A stretch of 64,000 bases of DNA from Methanoregula sp. (lineage in GTDB: Archaea > Halobacteriota > Methanomicrobia > Methanomicrobiales > Methanospirillaceae): NCBI RefSeq assembly GCF_023227875.1, contig NZ_JALOCH010000001.1, positions 186,001-250,000 on the forward strand. Reading direction: 5' to 3'. Made by a program: the position numbers and the translations under genes. Below, one piece after another: positions 1-7,941 of the stretch (the stretch's first letter is position 1; each line of letters opens with the position of its first letter). Under the pieces are notes generated by a model. The model saw nothing but the letters and a program-made list of their open reading frames with translations, searched no databases and had not been told where the DNA came from.

Positions 1-306
1 ACCCGGCAATTCCCGGAGTGCGGCCCCGATCGTCTCCACGCAGGTGGCGCACATCATGCCGCCGACCTTGATAGTGACCTCACTGTTCACAACATCATAC
101 CCGGCATCTTTCACTGCTTTTTCCAGCGTGCCAAGCGTGACCTTTGCCGGATCAAATTCAACCTGGGCCTTCTCGGTCCCGAAGTTTACCTGGGCCTTCG
201 TATCAGTCCCGATCTTTGATATGGACTCTTCGATATTCACGGCACACGTGGCGCAGTGCATACCGGAAATCTTCAGTTCGGCTTTCTTCTTATCCGGCTC
301 CGGCAT
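1..306 (-). CDS. Copper-type P-type ATPase, N-terminal part (runs off left edge)
   Basis: The first 102 codons of a minus-strand gene are visible. They hold two heavy-metal-associated (HMA) modules in tandem, with metal-binding motifs GMHCATC (about residues 15-21) and GMMCATC (about 83-89). Paired HMA domains at the N-terminus are typical of Cu(+)-exporting P1B-ATPases, which pump copper out across the membrane. The membrane and ATPase domains would lie left of the window, so the call is inferred from the HMA pair alone. An AAGGAG ribosome site sits 6-7 nt before the ATG. A separate multi-HMA chaperone is less likely. Confidence 0.8.
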   Translation of the reverse strand, partial: MPEPDKKKAELKISGMHCATCAVNIEESISKIGTDTKAQVNFGTEKAQVEFDPAKVTLGTLEKAVKDAGYDVVNSEVTIKVGGMMCATCVETIGAALRELPG

Positions 307-447
307 ACGCGTCTCCTTGTGTGGTGTCTCTGGTTACGGGATAATAATCGTTGTGAATGGGGTAAGTTCCTCCCGTGTGCTTCTCCCGACTAAAGATTTT
401 TTCATGACCGGGCCGGGTTTTTCTCTCCGGACAACGAACTGGTTCTC

Positions 448-732
448 ATGGGTGTGTTCAGGTACGACAACAAATACGCAGCTCCGACAAAGGAGCAGCG
501 CGAGCGGTACATGCGGGGAGAACCGGAAGAACATGTTTTCGGGGAGGATGAGGAGATCCTCCTGATCGTGTACGACGAGGCAGCCTACCTCAAAGATGAC
601 CGGGAAAACGTCCGCATCCTTTTCACCGGCATCCACGACAAGCAGAAGGTACATGATGAGATCCGGCGGATGCTCGAGGAGCACGCGCAGAAGAAGCAGG
701 GCCCCCGGGAGTTCTCGTCCGGGGATCGCTGA
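448..732 (+). CDS. Small charged hypothetical protein
   Basis: A 94-residue protein rich in Glu, Arg and Lys, with no signal peptide or membrane segment. It begins MGVFRYDNKYAAP and ends in a charged, probably helical stretch, so a soluble cytoplasmic protein is likely. I do not recognise a family. It lies divergent from the copper ATPase and 61 bp before the AN1 zinc-finger gene on the same strand. A reverse-strand frame over the same bases (334-684) has less natural composition and was not chosen. Confidence 0.55.
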   Translation: MGVFRYDNKYAAPTKEQRERYMRGEPEEHVFGEDEEILLIVYDEAAYLKDDRENVRILFTGIHDKQKVHDEIRRMLEEHAQKKQGPREFSSGDR

Positions 733-793
733 AATGGTTGCCCGGCTGGTTGACGGGATTCATTTTTCACGTTAAAGGGAGCACCTCTCACGC

Positions 794-1003
794 ATGGGAA
801 TCATCATCAGGGTCCGTGACGGTCTCTCACGGCTCTTCCGTAAGAAAGAGTATCCCGTGTACGGGACCTGTGCGGTCTGCGGCGAACGGGTGTACCTCCC
901 GTTTCACTGCGAATACTGTAACCGGTACTATTGCGATAAGCACCGGCTGCCGTTCGATCATAACTGCAAGAACATCGATCAATGGAAGAACCGGCCGAAA
1001 TGA
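794..1003 (+). CDS. AN1-type zinc finger protein
   Basis: A 69-residue protein. It has the AN1 cysteine/histidine pattern: CAVC, then CEYC, then C and H in YYCDKH, and a final H-x-C (FDHNC). The spacing would bind two zinc ions. Archaeal AN1 proteins of this size are common and their cellular role is unknown; eukaryotic relatives act in ubiquitin and stress pathways. An N-terminal basic stretch (RVRDGLSRLFRKKE) precedes the finger. It has no obvious operon partner except the small charged gene upstream. Confidence 0.8.
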   Translation: MGIIIRVRDGLSRLFRKKEYPVYGTCAVCGERVYLPFHCEYCNRYYCDKHRLPFDHNCKNIDQWKNRPK

Positions 1004-1072
1004 ATGGTGGAAAAAAGATCGCCGCACCCGGACTCCCGCCGGGTCCGGTGATGGAAACCTTTTGTAGTTTCA

Positions 1073-1080
1073 TTATATAA
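1073..1080 (+). promoter_or_regulatory. TATA box for the gene at 1110
   Basis: TTATATAA, about 30 nt before the ATG at 1110. A transcript starting 25-27 nt downstream would have only a few leader bases, though GTGATC just before the ATG could also pair with the 16S 3' end. Confidence 0.55.
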
Positions 1081-1109
1081 GAATGATAAATCAATAATCT
1101 GTGATCACT

Positions 1110-1415
1110 ATGACTGAAAAGACTGGGCGCTTTGAGAAGGGGGTCTGGGTGGAAGAACCCGTTGCCCCTAAAACCCCCGCAGCCGCGAACAATGAGAACC
1201 CGATCGATGCCCGCCTTGCCGCCGCGAGCCGCTCGGTCATCTCCGCCATGGACGACCTTGCAAAGGCCACGCATGATCTTGTTGCAACGGAAGAGGGCAA
1301 GAAGCATATCGGGAAGACCGTGAAAGAGAAAACCGATGAGATCGAGAAGTCCTTCAACGATATCATCAGCAAGGTAAAGGCTGAGGTAGAGAAGGCTGCA
1401 AAGCCGAAAAAATAA
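1110..1415 (+). CDS. Small helical hypothetical protein
   Basis: A 101-residue protein starting MTEKTGRFEKGVWVEE. A Pro/Ala-rich linker is followed by a long Lys/Glu/Ala helix ending in KAAKPKK, so an extended alpha-helical or coiled-coil cytoplasmic protein is likely. ATG 1110 is preferred over an in-frame GTG at 1101, because GTGATCACT in front of it contains the archaeal ribosome-binding sequence GTGATC. A good TATA box lies upstream and a T-rich stretch follows the stop. Function is not recognised. Confidence 0.65.
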   Translation: MTEKTGRFEKGVWVEEPVAPKTPAAANNENPIDARLAAASRSVISAMDDLAKATHDLVATEEGKKHIGKTVKEKTDEIEKSFNDIISKVKAEVEKAAKPKK

Positions 1416-1574
1416 ATCCTGAAAATTATTCTTTTTTCCAGGATCTTTTTACGGGTTATTCGTTCCCGACAAATAATTCCCGTACGCTATACCTTGCCCC
1501 GGTGTCCGTATGCCGCTCTTTTCCTGCCGGTGCGCAGGTGAACTGGTGCACACGCCGGAAATCTGTGGTGCCTC

Positions 1575-1937
1575 TCACTCCCGGATCATTGTCAGCGTCA
1601 TCTTGAACCGCTGCCGGGCCTGGACGGCGTGCGGCTTGTTTGCCGGCAGGATGATCATCTCGCCGGTTTTGACGGTGAACGGGACGCCTTCGATTGTGAC
1701 ATCTGCCTCACCATCGGTGACCGTGAGGATCGCATCGTACGGGGCGGAGTGCTCGGAGAGCCCCTCACCCGCGTCGAATGCAAAGAGGGTGATCGTGCCG
1801 GCCTTCTTGAAGACGATCATCCGGCTCGCGACCGTCCCGTCCTGGTACTGGAGCAGGTCGTTTGTCGCAAGGACTTTTGCTGTCAGCTCCTTGCGTTTTT
1901 TGTCAGCGCTCGTCACTTCTTCACGGGGGTCTGTCAT
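1575..1937 (-). CDS. Cupin domain protein
   Basis: A 120-residue single-domain cupin. The beta-barrel signature is visible: EHSAPYDAILTVTDGEA around residues 62-78, then GEMIILPANKPHAV around 92-105. The usual first motif G(X)5HXH is reduced to E-H-S-A, so metal binding may rest on fewer ligands. Such small cupins bind a metal or small ligand, often in sugar or oxyanion metabolism; no substrate can be inferred here. It faces the membrane-protein gene at 2134 and is probably transcribed alone. Confidence 0.8.
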   Translation of the reverse strand: MTDPREEVTSADKKRKELTAKVLATNDLLQYQDGTVASRMIVFKKAGTITLFAFDAGEGLSEHSAPYDAILTVTDGEADVTIEGVPFTVKTGEMIILPANKPHAVQARQRFKMTLTMIRE

Positions 1938-2133
1938 GGTTGTTCTCGTTCTTGGATATGTGCGCCGGGGATTATAGGGATATGCCCTGGGATACGCGGA
2001 TCATACGGCAGGGACCATGCGGGTGCTGGAATCGAAGATCAACAAAAGCGCGTGCGGCAGGCAGGACTGCGGAACATGCGTGCTGTGAGTGAATAAATAT
2101 GGATGAAACAAAGACTATCAGCAGGATTGGAAT

Positions 2134-2763
2134 ATGACGGGCATTGAGTCGCTGTACCGGAAAGAGGATGGCCGCGTCCTGATCGAGATCAAATTATCGT
2201 CAGTTGCCCAGCTCTTCAACACTTTCGATCCCGCCCCGTTCTACGTGAGGGCGCTGGACCATGAAGCCGCCGATTATATTGTCGATACCGTGCGGGATTT
2301 TCCGAGAAAAACGGAGTTCCGGATTGTCGTGTACCTGCCGGCAGCTATGCTGGACATGCAGGAGGCCCGGAAGATTCCCGATGCGATCGTCAACCACTTC
2401 CGTTACATGATGATGGTGCAGGACCGGAAATTCCGGCAACTGTCGATATACGGGAAGTTCACGATGGTGGTAGGACTCGCATTTCTCGCGATTGCGATGA
2501 TTGCAAGCAAGATTGTTGCGGAGACCTTTCCCGACTCATCCATCGCCCAGCTGGGAGCCATTGCCCTTGAGGTCGCGGGCTGGGTGGCGATGTGGGAACC
2601 GGTGACGATCCACCTCTACAAACTCTGGCCGATCATCCAACAGAAAAAGGTGTACGAGAGAATCACCAACATGGAGATCAACGTCTGCCCGTACCCGGAG
2701 TCCGGCGTTCCCCCGGGGCAGGGGTGCCTGCTGTTCCGGGAAGGTAGACTGAAAGAGGAGTGA
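2134..2763 (+). CDS. Hypothetical protein with two membrane segments
   Basis: A 209-residue protein. An N-terminal soluble domain (about 1-105) includes a beta-rich part and the segment VDTVRDFPRKTEFRIVVYL. Two hydrophobic stretches follow (about 106-128 and 137-160), then a C-terminal cytoplasmic tail with PYPESGVPPGQGC. I do not recognise a family. It has no operon partner: the flanking genes are on the minus strand on both sides. Confidence 0.65.
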   Translation: MTGIESLYRKEDGRVLIEIKLSSVAQLFNTFDPAPFYVRALDHEAADYIVDTVRDFPRKTEFRIVVYLPAAMLDMQEARKIPDAIVNHFRYMMMVQDRKFRQLSIYGKFTMVVGLAFLAIAMIASKIVAETFPDSSIAQLGAIALEVAGWVAMWEPVTIHLYKLWPIIQQKKVYERITNMEINVCPYPESGVPPGQGCLLFREGRLKEE

Positions 2764-2852
2764 GAGATGGATTGCCGGGTTGGCCGTTAACCGGCATGAA
2801 CGTTTTTTAGGGCGGCCGTGATATTTCCAAAAAGGAAAAAAATTAGGGCTCA

Positions 2853-3320
2853 CTATTTTAGACTTTCACAAGGATTACCATCGTCATTGGCATCGAGTTT
2901 GTGGATATCACCCATTCCCATTGATTTACAATACGCATAACAAGCTTGTGCCTCGGCATGAGATGTGAAATCCTTACAATTATATGCGTCAGATGTGCAA
3001 GTGCATGTTCCCGACACACTAGAAGCAGAAACAGATGTTGTTGTGATCTCTGTGGTAGGAATTGTCAGTTCTTCAGTAGGTTCTTGGGTCGGTTCTTGAA
3101 TCGCTGGAGTTGTTAGTTTTGTTGTTTTAATTATCATAGTAGGCCGAGGAGATGCAACAGTATTTTGCGGTGCCAATCGAGTTATTTGCGTAGTAGGGTG
3201 TGAAGTTATGAGTGGCGTGTTTGTTGGCGTCAGGATGTCATTGCCAGACTGCGATGAACTACATCCAGCCATTAATACAAAACCTATCAACAAGGCGATT
3301 AGTATTAATTGCCATTTCAT
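2853..3320 (-). CDS. Excalibur-domain lipoprotein
   Basis: A 155-residue exported protein. Residues 1-19 are a signal sequence ending in a lipobox-like LMAGC, so it is probably lipid-anchored on the outer face. A Thr/Pro-rich linker (about 25-100) is followed by four to five cysteines and a C-terminal Excalibur motif: YNCKDFTSHAEAQACY, then DANDDGNPCESL. The DxNDDGxxCE loop is a calcium-binding motif in this family. Codon use is AT-rich compared with neighbouring core genes, and it borders a repeat-rich region, which suggests an accessory gene acquired by transfer. Confidence 0.8.
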   Translation of the reverse strand: MKWQLILIALLIGFVLMAGCSSSQSGNDILTPTNTPLITSHPTTQITRLAPQNTVASPRPTMIIKTTKLTTPAIQEPTQEPTEELTIPTTEITTTSVSASSVSGTCTCTSDAYNCKDFTSHAEAQACYAYCKSMGMGDIHKLDANDDGNPCESLK

Positions 3321-3489
3321 AAGATGAGACTCGTGTAGTCAACGATTAAGTTTTTTATTTGGTTGTAGGAATCGTTTTCAATGATTTAACGTCAATATTT
3401 TTTCAGAATGATTTTGCTCAATTAAAAAAAATGCGAGAAAATTTGAAAAAAATTCTCACTGTCCAAAGCCATCATATTTCTATAACGAT

Positions 3490-4440
3490 GTCACCCCCTC
3501 CCTGTTGATGCAGGGAGTCGCCCGGAGGGCTCGTATCCCCCTCGCCGGGTAAGGGACGTGATCATTTTTTCGTTCAGGTAAGTGCGTAGCGCAAAAGTCG
3601 ATAGAAATCAGTCGTCGCATCAGCGAGGACTGGTTCGAGAAGCCATCAGGCTTCGAATCGTTTTGCGCGTCAGGTATTCACAATAAATCTGAAAAAATCT
3701 AAAAAAATTTCTGACCATTTCATGCGTTCCCAATATTTTTCCGGGTCTCGCTGTAAAACGTTTTCAATTTTTTTCGTACAGAAAATTTCCGGAAAAATTC
3801 TAAAGATTTTCCGGAAATTTTTTTTTTAAAATATTTTCCGGAATTTTTCCCGGCCCTGAACAAAACCGGCTTCCGTCTTTCCGCCTCAACGCTGGAAAAC
3901 GTCACTGGAACCACCCCCCGGAACACCCTTTTTTCCGATCCGGACCATCCCCAATCCGGCCCCTATACAGGCTCCGATTCTCCACTTTTCCGGAAAGAAG
4001 CCCTCTACGCGCCCGGATTGGGATCCGCCGACCCCCTGTTTCATCGAAAACTCCTGGAAGTTTTTCACAAACAGGGGGGCCGGCAGATAGTCCAACGACG
4101 GTGATACAGGTTTTACGTCGGAGATAAGTCCTGCGAAATACCATGGAGAAGATGCGTTCCGGCAAAGACGGTTCTCAATCGAAGAGTCCTGCGGACTCTT
4201 CTCCTGCTCCAGGATCTGATGACCTGTCGCACGTCGGAGAATGATCTCGGGTAGCTGACCCGGCCCGCCCAAAAGTGCGTAATTCCCAAAAAACGGTACA
4301 ATGAGGAGATTTTGTCGGGCGATACGGGCCCGGATTTGATTTTCTCCGTCAAAGAATAAAAAACACGCTAATAGACGCAATTGGATGGCCGATCTCCTTC
4401 CAAACAGGCTAGAGTACCGAAAATTGAAAAGAACCCCTGT
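3490..4440. repeat. Non-coding repeat region, copy 1 (core hairpin 3575-3680 and 47-nt hairpin 4032-4078)
   Basis: This stretch has no credible gene. It begins with a CTCCCTG/CAGGGAG hairpin (about 3499-3517), then a core starting CAGGTAAGTGCGTAGCGC at 3575 whose left arm GCGCAAAA pairs with TTTTGCGC at 3661-3668. An AT-rich part follows with repeated TTTTCCGG and CCGGAAAA words (3740-3855), then GATTGGGATCCG and a 47-nt hairpin with arms CCCCCTGTTT (4032-4041) and AAACAGGGGG (4069-4078). The same elements occur in the same order at 37551-38000, and the core also at 46957. Confidence 0.7.
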
Positions 4441-4471
4441 TTTGGATCGCAGTTTTAGGGGTCCCTAATAC

Positions 4472-4548
4472 GGGTCAGTTGACCTGTCACAGGTATCTGA
4501 CCCGTGACAGGTCAGGTGCATCGGACAGGTCAGTGACCTGTGACAGGT
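4472..4548. repeat. Cluster of overlapping ACCTGT palindromes
   Basis: Four related inverted repeats lie within 77 bp: ACCTGTCACAGGT (4482-4494), CTGACC-N7-GGTCAG (4497-4515), ACAGGTCAGTGACCTGT (4525-4541) and ACCTGTGACAGGT (4536-4548). All use the half-site ACCTGT or its complement. They could be a multi-site protein-binding array or a secondary-structure element. They lie downstream of rsgA, so they do not look like its operator. Confidence 0.7.
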
Positions 4549-4620
4549 ATTTTGCATGAGGCCGGATCTGCACTATCTAAGAGGGGGGTTCCAGAGCTGG
4601 ATTCCGTCGTATACCGGTGT

Positions 4621-4650
4621 GGGAGGGGGGTTTTGATCCCCCCACTCCCC
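4621..4650 (-). terminator. GC hairpin downstream of rsgA
   Basis: GGGGGG (4625-4630) and CCCCCC (4638-4643) flank TTTTGAT, with further pairing outside. It lies 19-48 nt after the rsgA stop on the minus strand, a sensible place for a transcript end. No strong U tract follows, so the terminator role is inferred from position. Confidence 0.45.
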
Positions 4651-4668
4651 CTCACAAGAATATTTTCC

Positions 4669-5763
4669 CTACTCCCTCCTCGCCTTCTGGATCTCCTTTC
4701 CGAGTTTCGCGATTCCTTTCCAGCGTTTCCTCTCGGACCGGACAAGTCCGATCTCCGCTTTGTCCTGCTCGAACGCAAGCTCCCGCGTAAGCCGGTGGAA
4801 ATTCTCCAGCCGGGCTGCGGAAAGAGTGCCGGCCTTCACGGCATCCTGCACGGCACAGCCCGGCTCCTGCTCGTGCCGGCAGTCCGAGAACCGGCAGCAC
4901 TCCGCCAGTTCCCGGATATCCGGGAACGTCTCACTCATGCCGGTCGAGGCGGTGCCGATGCCCACTTCGCGGATCCCGGGATTATCAATCATGAGCGAAC
5001 CGCCTTTCAGGATGAAGAGCTGGCGCACGGTTGTCGTATGCCGGCCTTTCCCGTCATCCTCACGGATCCCCGAGGTCTTCTGCGTTTTTTGGCCAAGGAG
5101 CCGGTTGATCAGGGTGGACTTGCCGACACCCGATGAACCAATAAGTACGATCGTTTGACCGGGCCCGAGGTACGGGTCAAGCAGGCCGATCCCCTCGCCG
5201 CTCATGGCACTGACGGGAACGACCGGGATGCCGGAGGAGACCGGGATAATCTGTCCGGTGAGCGAGGCGGGATCTTCCGCAAGATCGGATTTGTTGATGA
5301 CGATCACCGGCCGGGCACCGGATGCGTTGACAATCGCGAGATATCGTTCGATCCGGCGGGCGTTCAGGTCAGGGCCGGCTGCGGTCACAATAAAGACTGT
5401 GTCGATGTTTGCTGCAATGACCTGATCCGTTCCCTCCCGACCCGATGCTCCCCGCGTGAACACCGTCTTTTGCGGGAGGATTGCAACAATCGTCGTGGAT
5501 CCGGCCTCCGGCTGGTGGAGGAGCACGACAAAATCCCCCACTGCCGGAAAACTCCTGAGTTTTCGCAGGGCTCCGGAGATCCCGGCCATGACAGGTCCGC
5601 TTCCGGTGAATACTTCCCAGACGGTCTTCTGCCTGCAGGCTACGCGCCCCGGTATGTAGGGTCCCGGATATTTTCTGAATGCTTCCTTGTGTTCTTCTGT
5701 CCAGCCAAGCTGTTCCAGGGTACAGGGATGCGGTTGCCCGCATCCGGGAATGGATTGGTTCAT
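4669..5763 (-). CDS. rsgA: Ribosome small subunit-dependent GTPase A (RsgA/YjeQ)
   Basis: A circularly permuted GTPase that acts in 30S subunit maturation in bacteria. Visible are an N-terminal OB-fold region, NKSD (G4), the P-loop GSSGVGKST (about residue 210), a GRHTTT switch, DNPG (G3) and a C-terminal zinc knuckle CCRFSDCRHEQEPGC. The start at 5763 (MNQSIPGCGQ) gives 364 residues; an in-frame ATG at 5859 would add 32 residues with no family match. RsgA is mainly bacterial but known in some methanogens, so transfer from bacteria is likely. It appears monocistronic. Confidence 0.9.
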   Translation of the reverse strand: MNQSIPGCGQPHPCTLEQLGWTEEHKEAFRKYPGPYIPGRVACRQKTVWEVFTGSGPVMAGISGALRKLRSFPAVGDFVVLLHQPEAGSTTIVAILPQKTVFTRGASGREGTDQVIAANIDTVFIVTAAGPDLNARRIERYLAIVNASGARPVIVINKSDLAEDPASLTGQIIPVSSGIPVVPVSAMSGEGIGLLDPYLGPGQTIVLIGSSGVGKSTLINRLLGQKTQKTSGIREDDGKGRHTTTVRQLFILKGGSLMIDNPGIREVGIGTASTGMSETFPDIRELAECCRFSDCRHEQEPGCAVQDAVKAGTLSAARLENFHRLTRELAFEQDKAEIGLVRSERKRWKGIAKLGKEIQKARRE

Positions 5764-5951
5764 AAAAAAAACCTGAACTTTTGTGATGAAAGGTGATTTT
5801 TTGCGGACCAAGTGCTTTGTGGTCACACTCTCATGCCCCGGCGCACACTTCGTTTTCAATCATATTGACAAAGTTCTGTGAGGAAAATACCGGGACTTTC
5901 CCAGTGCCTTTCACGCTATAAAACCTCTGGGGATACCATCTCCCGAAATCC

Positions 5952-6221
5952 TTCTGGAAGACCTTTTCCGGTCTTCTGCGGCGATCCCCCCCACTCTTCA
6001 TGTGCGGAAGGTATGACAAGGCAACACCGTCTGCGACCGTGTATTACCAGAGAATGCTGCCGGGATCACAATTGGAAATATTCGAGGACGCTTCGCACTC
6101 GCACCACCTTGAGAAAGAGGATGAGTTCCTTGCCATTGTGTGTGATTTTTTTGGAACAAGTACATCCCAAAAAACAGATCTTCGCGTGGTGGAGTGTTGG
6201 GATGGACCTTTCCCCGTCTGA
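5952..6221 (+). pseudogene. Remnant of a proline-iminopeptidase-like alpha/beta hydrolase (C-terminal part only)
   Basis: The frame through PPLFMCGRYDKATP (around 5988-6029) and on through PGSQLEIFEDASHSHHLE matches the C-terminal third of proline iminopeptidase-like hydrolases, including the Asp of the RYD motif and the final His of the catalytic triad. No nucleophile elbow (GxSxG) or N-terminal domain is readable upstream. The reading frame breaks down before about 5950, so this looks like a deletion remnant. An in-frame ATG at 6000 gives 73 residues that could not form an active enzyme. The 5764-6391 gap otherwise holds only the PadR promoter. Confidence 0.6.
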
Positions 6222-6353
6222 AAAGTGTCAGTCGCCGGATAAATCCTGACCTGTGACCCGGAAAATCCCGCAAAATGCCAGACTTTTCTCATTCTGAAGA
6301 TACAAAAGACCCCCCCACTTTCGGGTAACTGGAATGGATGTGTTTCCTTTTCA

Positions 6354-6388
6354 TTAAATTCTAATAGTGGGATAACTTATACTAGTAT
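6354..6388 (+). promoter_or_regulatory. Putative promoter and operator of the PadR/ABC operon
   Basis: An AT-rich TTAAAT (about 6354) could be the TATA element. The perfect palindrome ATACTAGTAT (6379-6388) lies at the expected transcription start, within a wider TGGGA...TCCCA arrangement. Autoregulation by the adjacent PadR-type regulator is inferred from position only. Confidence 0.4.
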
Positions 6389-6391
6389 GTG

Positions 6392-7090
6392 ATGTCCCAT
6401 AATGTCCGACAACCCCTGGATCCCGATAACCTCATTGAGGCTCTCTTGCGGATGAAGCATTCCACACCGATAAAGATCTCCGAACTCCTCATCCTGGGAT
6501 TGTTATCCCATCGTCCCCTGAGCGGGTACGAAATTTTCCGGTTTATGGAAAACAAGGCAGACTCATCAGGCTCTTGGCTCCGGCTGAATAAGACCACCGT
6601 GTACAATACCTTGTCACGCATGAAGGCGATGGGGCATATCCGGTTAATGGAGCGGATAGAAGAACAAAACAAGCCCCCAAAGATAATTTATGAGATCACA
6701 AATGAGGGAAAGGAGCAGCTGCGACAAATTCTGCTTATCAGTTCAGAAAACCCACCGGGGATTTTTGTAAATTTTTATCTTGATCTGCCTTTCTACCATA
6801 TTCTTGAGAAAGATGAGATTGCACATATCCTGAAGCATCGTGTCGCTCAGCTTGAAATTCTCATTGAAGCATCAGCTCTTTATTCTGCCACCATGCCCGA
6901 TTCTCTCATGAAGATCCTTATTGACAGCCAGACCGAAATATTCCGTTCCGTCAGAACATCGATCTTCCATATTCTGGAACGGATAGACAACAACGAAACG
7001 CCCGAATTCTTCAAGATCGGAGAGATCAGTGATGAAAAGATTTTCAGATCCATGAAAACGGTCCAGGATCCGCGGAGGGGCCAGTCATGA
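6392..7090 (+). CDS. PadR family transcriptional regulator
   Basis: A 232-residue protein with an N-terminal winged-helix domain of the PadR type: ISELLILGLLSHRPLSGYEIFRFM, then LNKTTVYNTLSRMKAMGHI, and YEITNEGKEQL in the wing (about residues 28-110). A C-terminal helical half should mediate dimerisation. PadR proteins usually repress a neighbouring transporter operon and respond to its substrate. Its stop overlaps the start of the ABC ATPase (ATGA), so regulator and exporter are translationally coupled. ATG 6392 follows an in-frame GTG at 6389; either could serve. Confidence 0.85.
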   Translation: MSHNVRQPLDPDNLIEALLRMKHSTPIKISELLILGLLSHRPLSGYEIFRFMENKADSSGSWLRLNKTTVYNTLSRMKAMGHIRLMERIEEQNKPPKIIYEITNEGKEQLRQILLISSENPPGIFVNFYLDLPFYHILEKDEIAHILKHRVAQLEILIEASALYSATMPDSLMKILIDSQTEIFRSVRTSIFHILERIDNNETPEFFKIGEISDEKIFRSMKTVQDPRRGQS

Positions 7091-7941
7091 TCACCGTCAA
7101 TGATCTCTCTTTTTCCTATCCCGGTGCATCCGCACCATCGGTCGGAGGAATTTCATTCTCGATACAGAAAGGTGAGATCTTTGGTTTCCTCGGTCCAAAC
7201 GGTGCCGGCAAGAGCACGACACAAAAAATACTGATTGGTCTCCTTCGTGGATATAGCGGGAATGTATCAGTTCTTGGAAAAAAACTGGATACTTGGTCGT
7301 CGGATTACTATGAACAGATCGGTGTCTGTTTTGAACTGCCCAACCATTACCCGAAACTCACAGCCCGGGAAAATCTTGCGCTGTTTGAATCATTCTATAC
7401 AAAAAAGACAACAGACATAAACACCCTGCTCCGGATGGTAGGACTCGAGCAGGACATGGATAAACTCGTGGGATCGTTCTCCAAGGGGATGAAGATGAAA
7501 CTGAACCTTGCCCGCAGCCTTCTCCATGATCCGCAGATCCTTTTCCTTGATGAACCAACCTCGGGTCTGGACCCTGCAAGCGCCCGCCTGGTCAAGGACA
7601 TTATCATAAGAAAGAAAAACGAGGGAAAAACAATTTTTTTGACAACCCACAACATGGCGCTGGCTGACGAACTCTGCAACAGAGTATCCTTCATGGTGAA
7701 CGGGAAAATTGCCGTTACGGAGAGTCCCCATATATTGAAAGTGCAGTTTGGAAAACGAATCGTCCGGGTCGAATACCAGACGGGCACCGGAAATCAATCT
7801 TCAGAATTTCCCTTGGACGGGCTGGGTAGCAACAAAAATTTTTTCGATCTCTTGAATCGTGCGGATATCCGGTCCCTGCATACTGACGAAGCAACTCTTG
7901 AGGATATCTTCCTCTCGGTAACCGGAAGGGGCCTGCAATGA
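7087..7941 (+). CDS. ABC transporter ATP-binding protein (drug/ABC-2 exporter type)
   Basis: A 284-residue nucleotide-binding subunit. Walker A GPNGAGKST is at 36-44, the signature FSKGMKMKLNLAR near 132, Walker B ILFLDEP near 151-157, the D-loop SGLDP next, and the switch His in LTTHNM. A C-terminal extension with ATLEDIFLSVTGR is typical of ABC-2 exporter ATPases. It should power export by the two permeases that follow. It overlaps the PadR stop by 4 nt and the next permease start by 4 nt. Confidence 0.92.
   Translation: MITVNDLSFSYPGASAPSVGGISFSIQKGEIFGFLGPNGAGKSTTQKILIGLLRGYSGNVSVLGKKLDTWSSDYYEQIGVCFELPNHYPKLTARENLALFESFYTKKTTDINTLLRMVGLEQDMDKLVGSFSKGMKMKLNLARSLLHDPQILFLDEPTSGLDPASARLVKDIIIRKKNEGKTIFLTTHNMALADELCNRVSFMVNGKIAVTESPHILKVQFGKRIVRVEYQTGTGNQSSEFPLDGLGSNKNFFDLLNRADIRSLHTDEATLEDIFLSVTGRGLQ

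Noticed and set aside
334..684. Minus-strand 116-residue frame between the copper ATPase and the AN1 gene
   Set aside because: The plus-strand frame 448-732 over the same bases has more natural protein composition; only one can be real.
4540..5136. Plus-strand frame of 198 residues across the end of rsgA
   Set aside because: It lies over the conserved RsgA coding region on the opposite strand and shows no family features.
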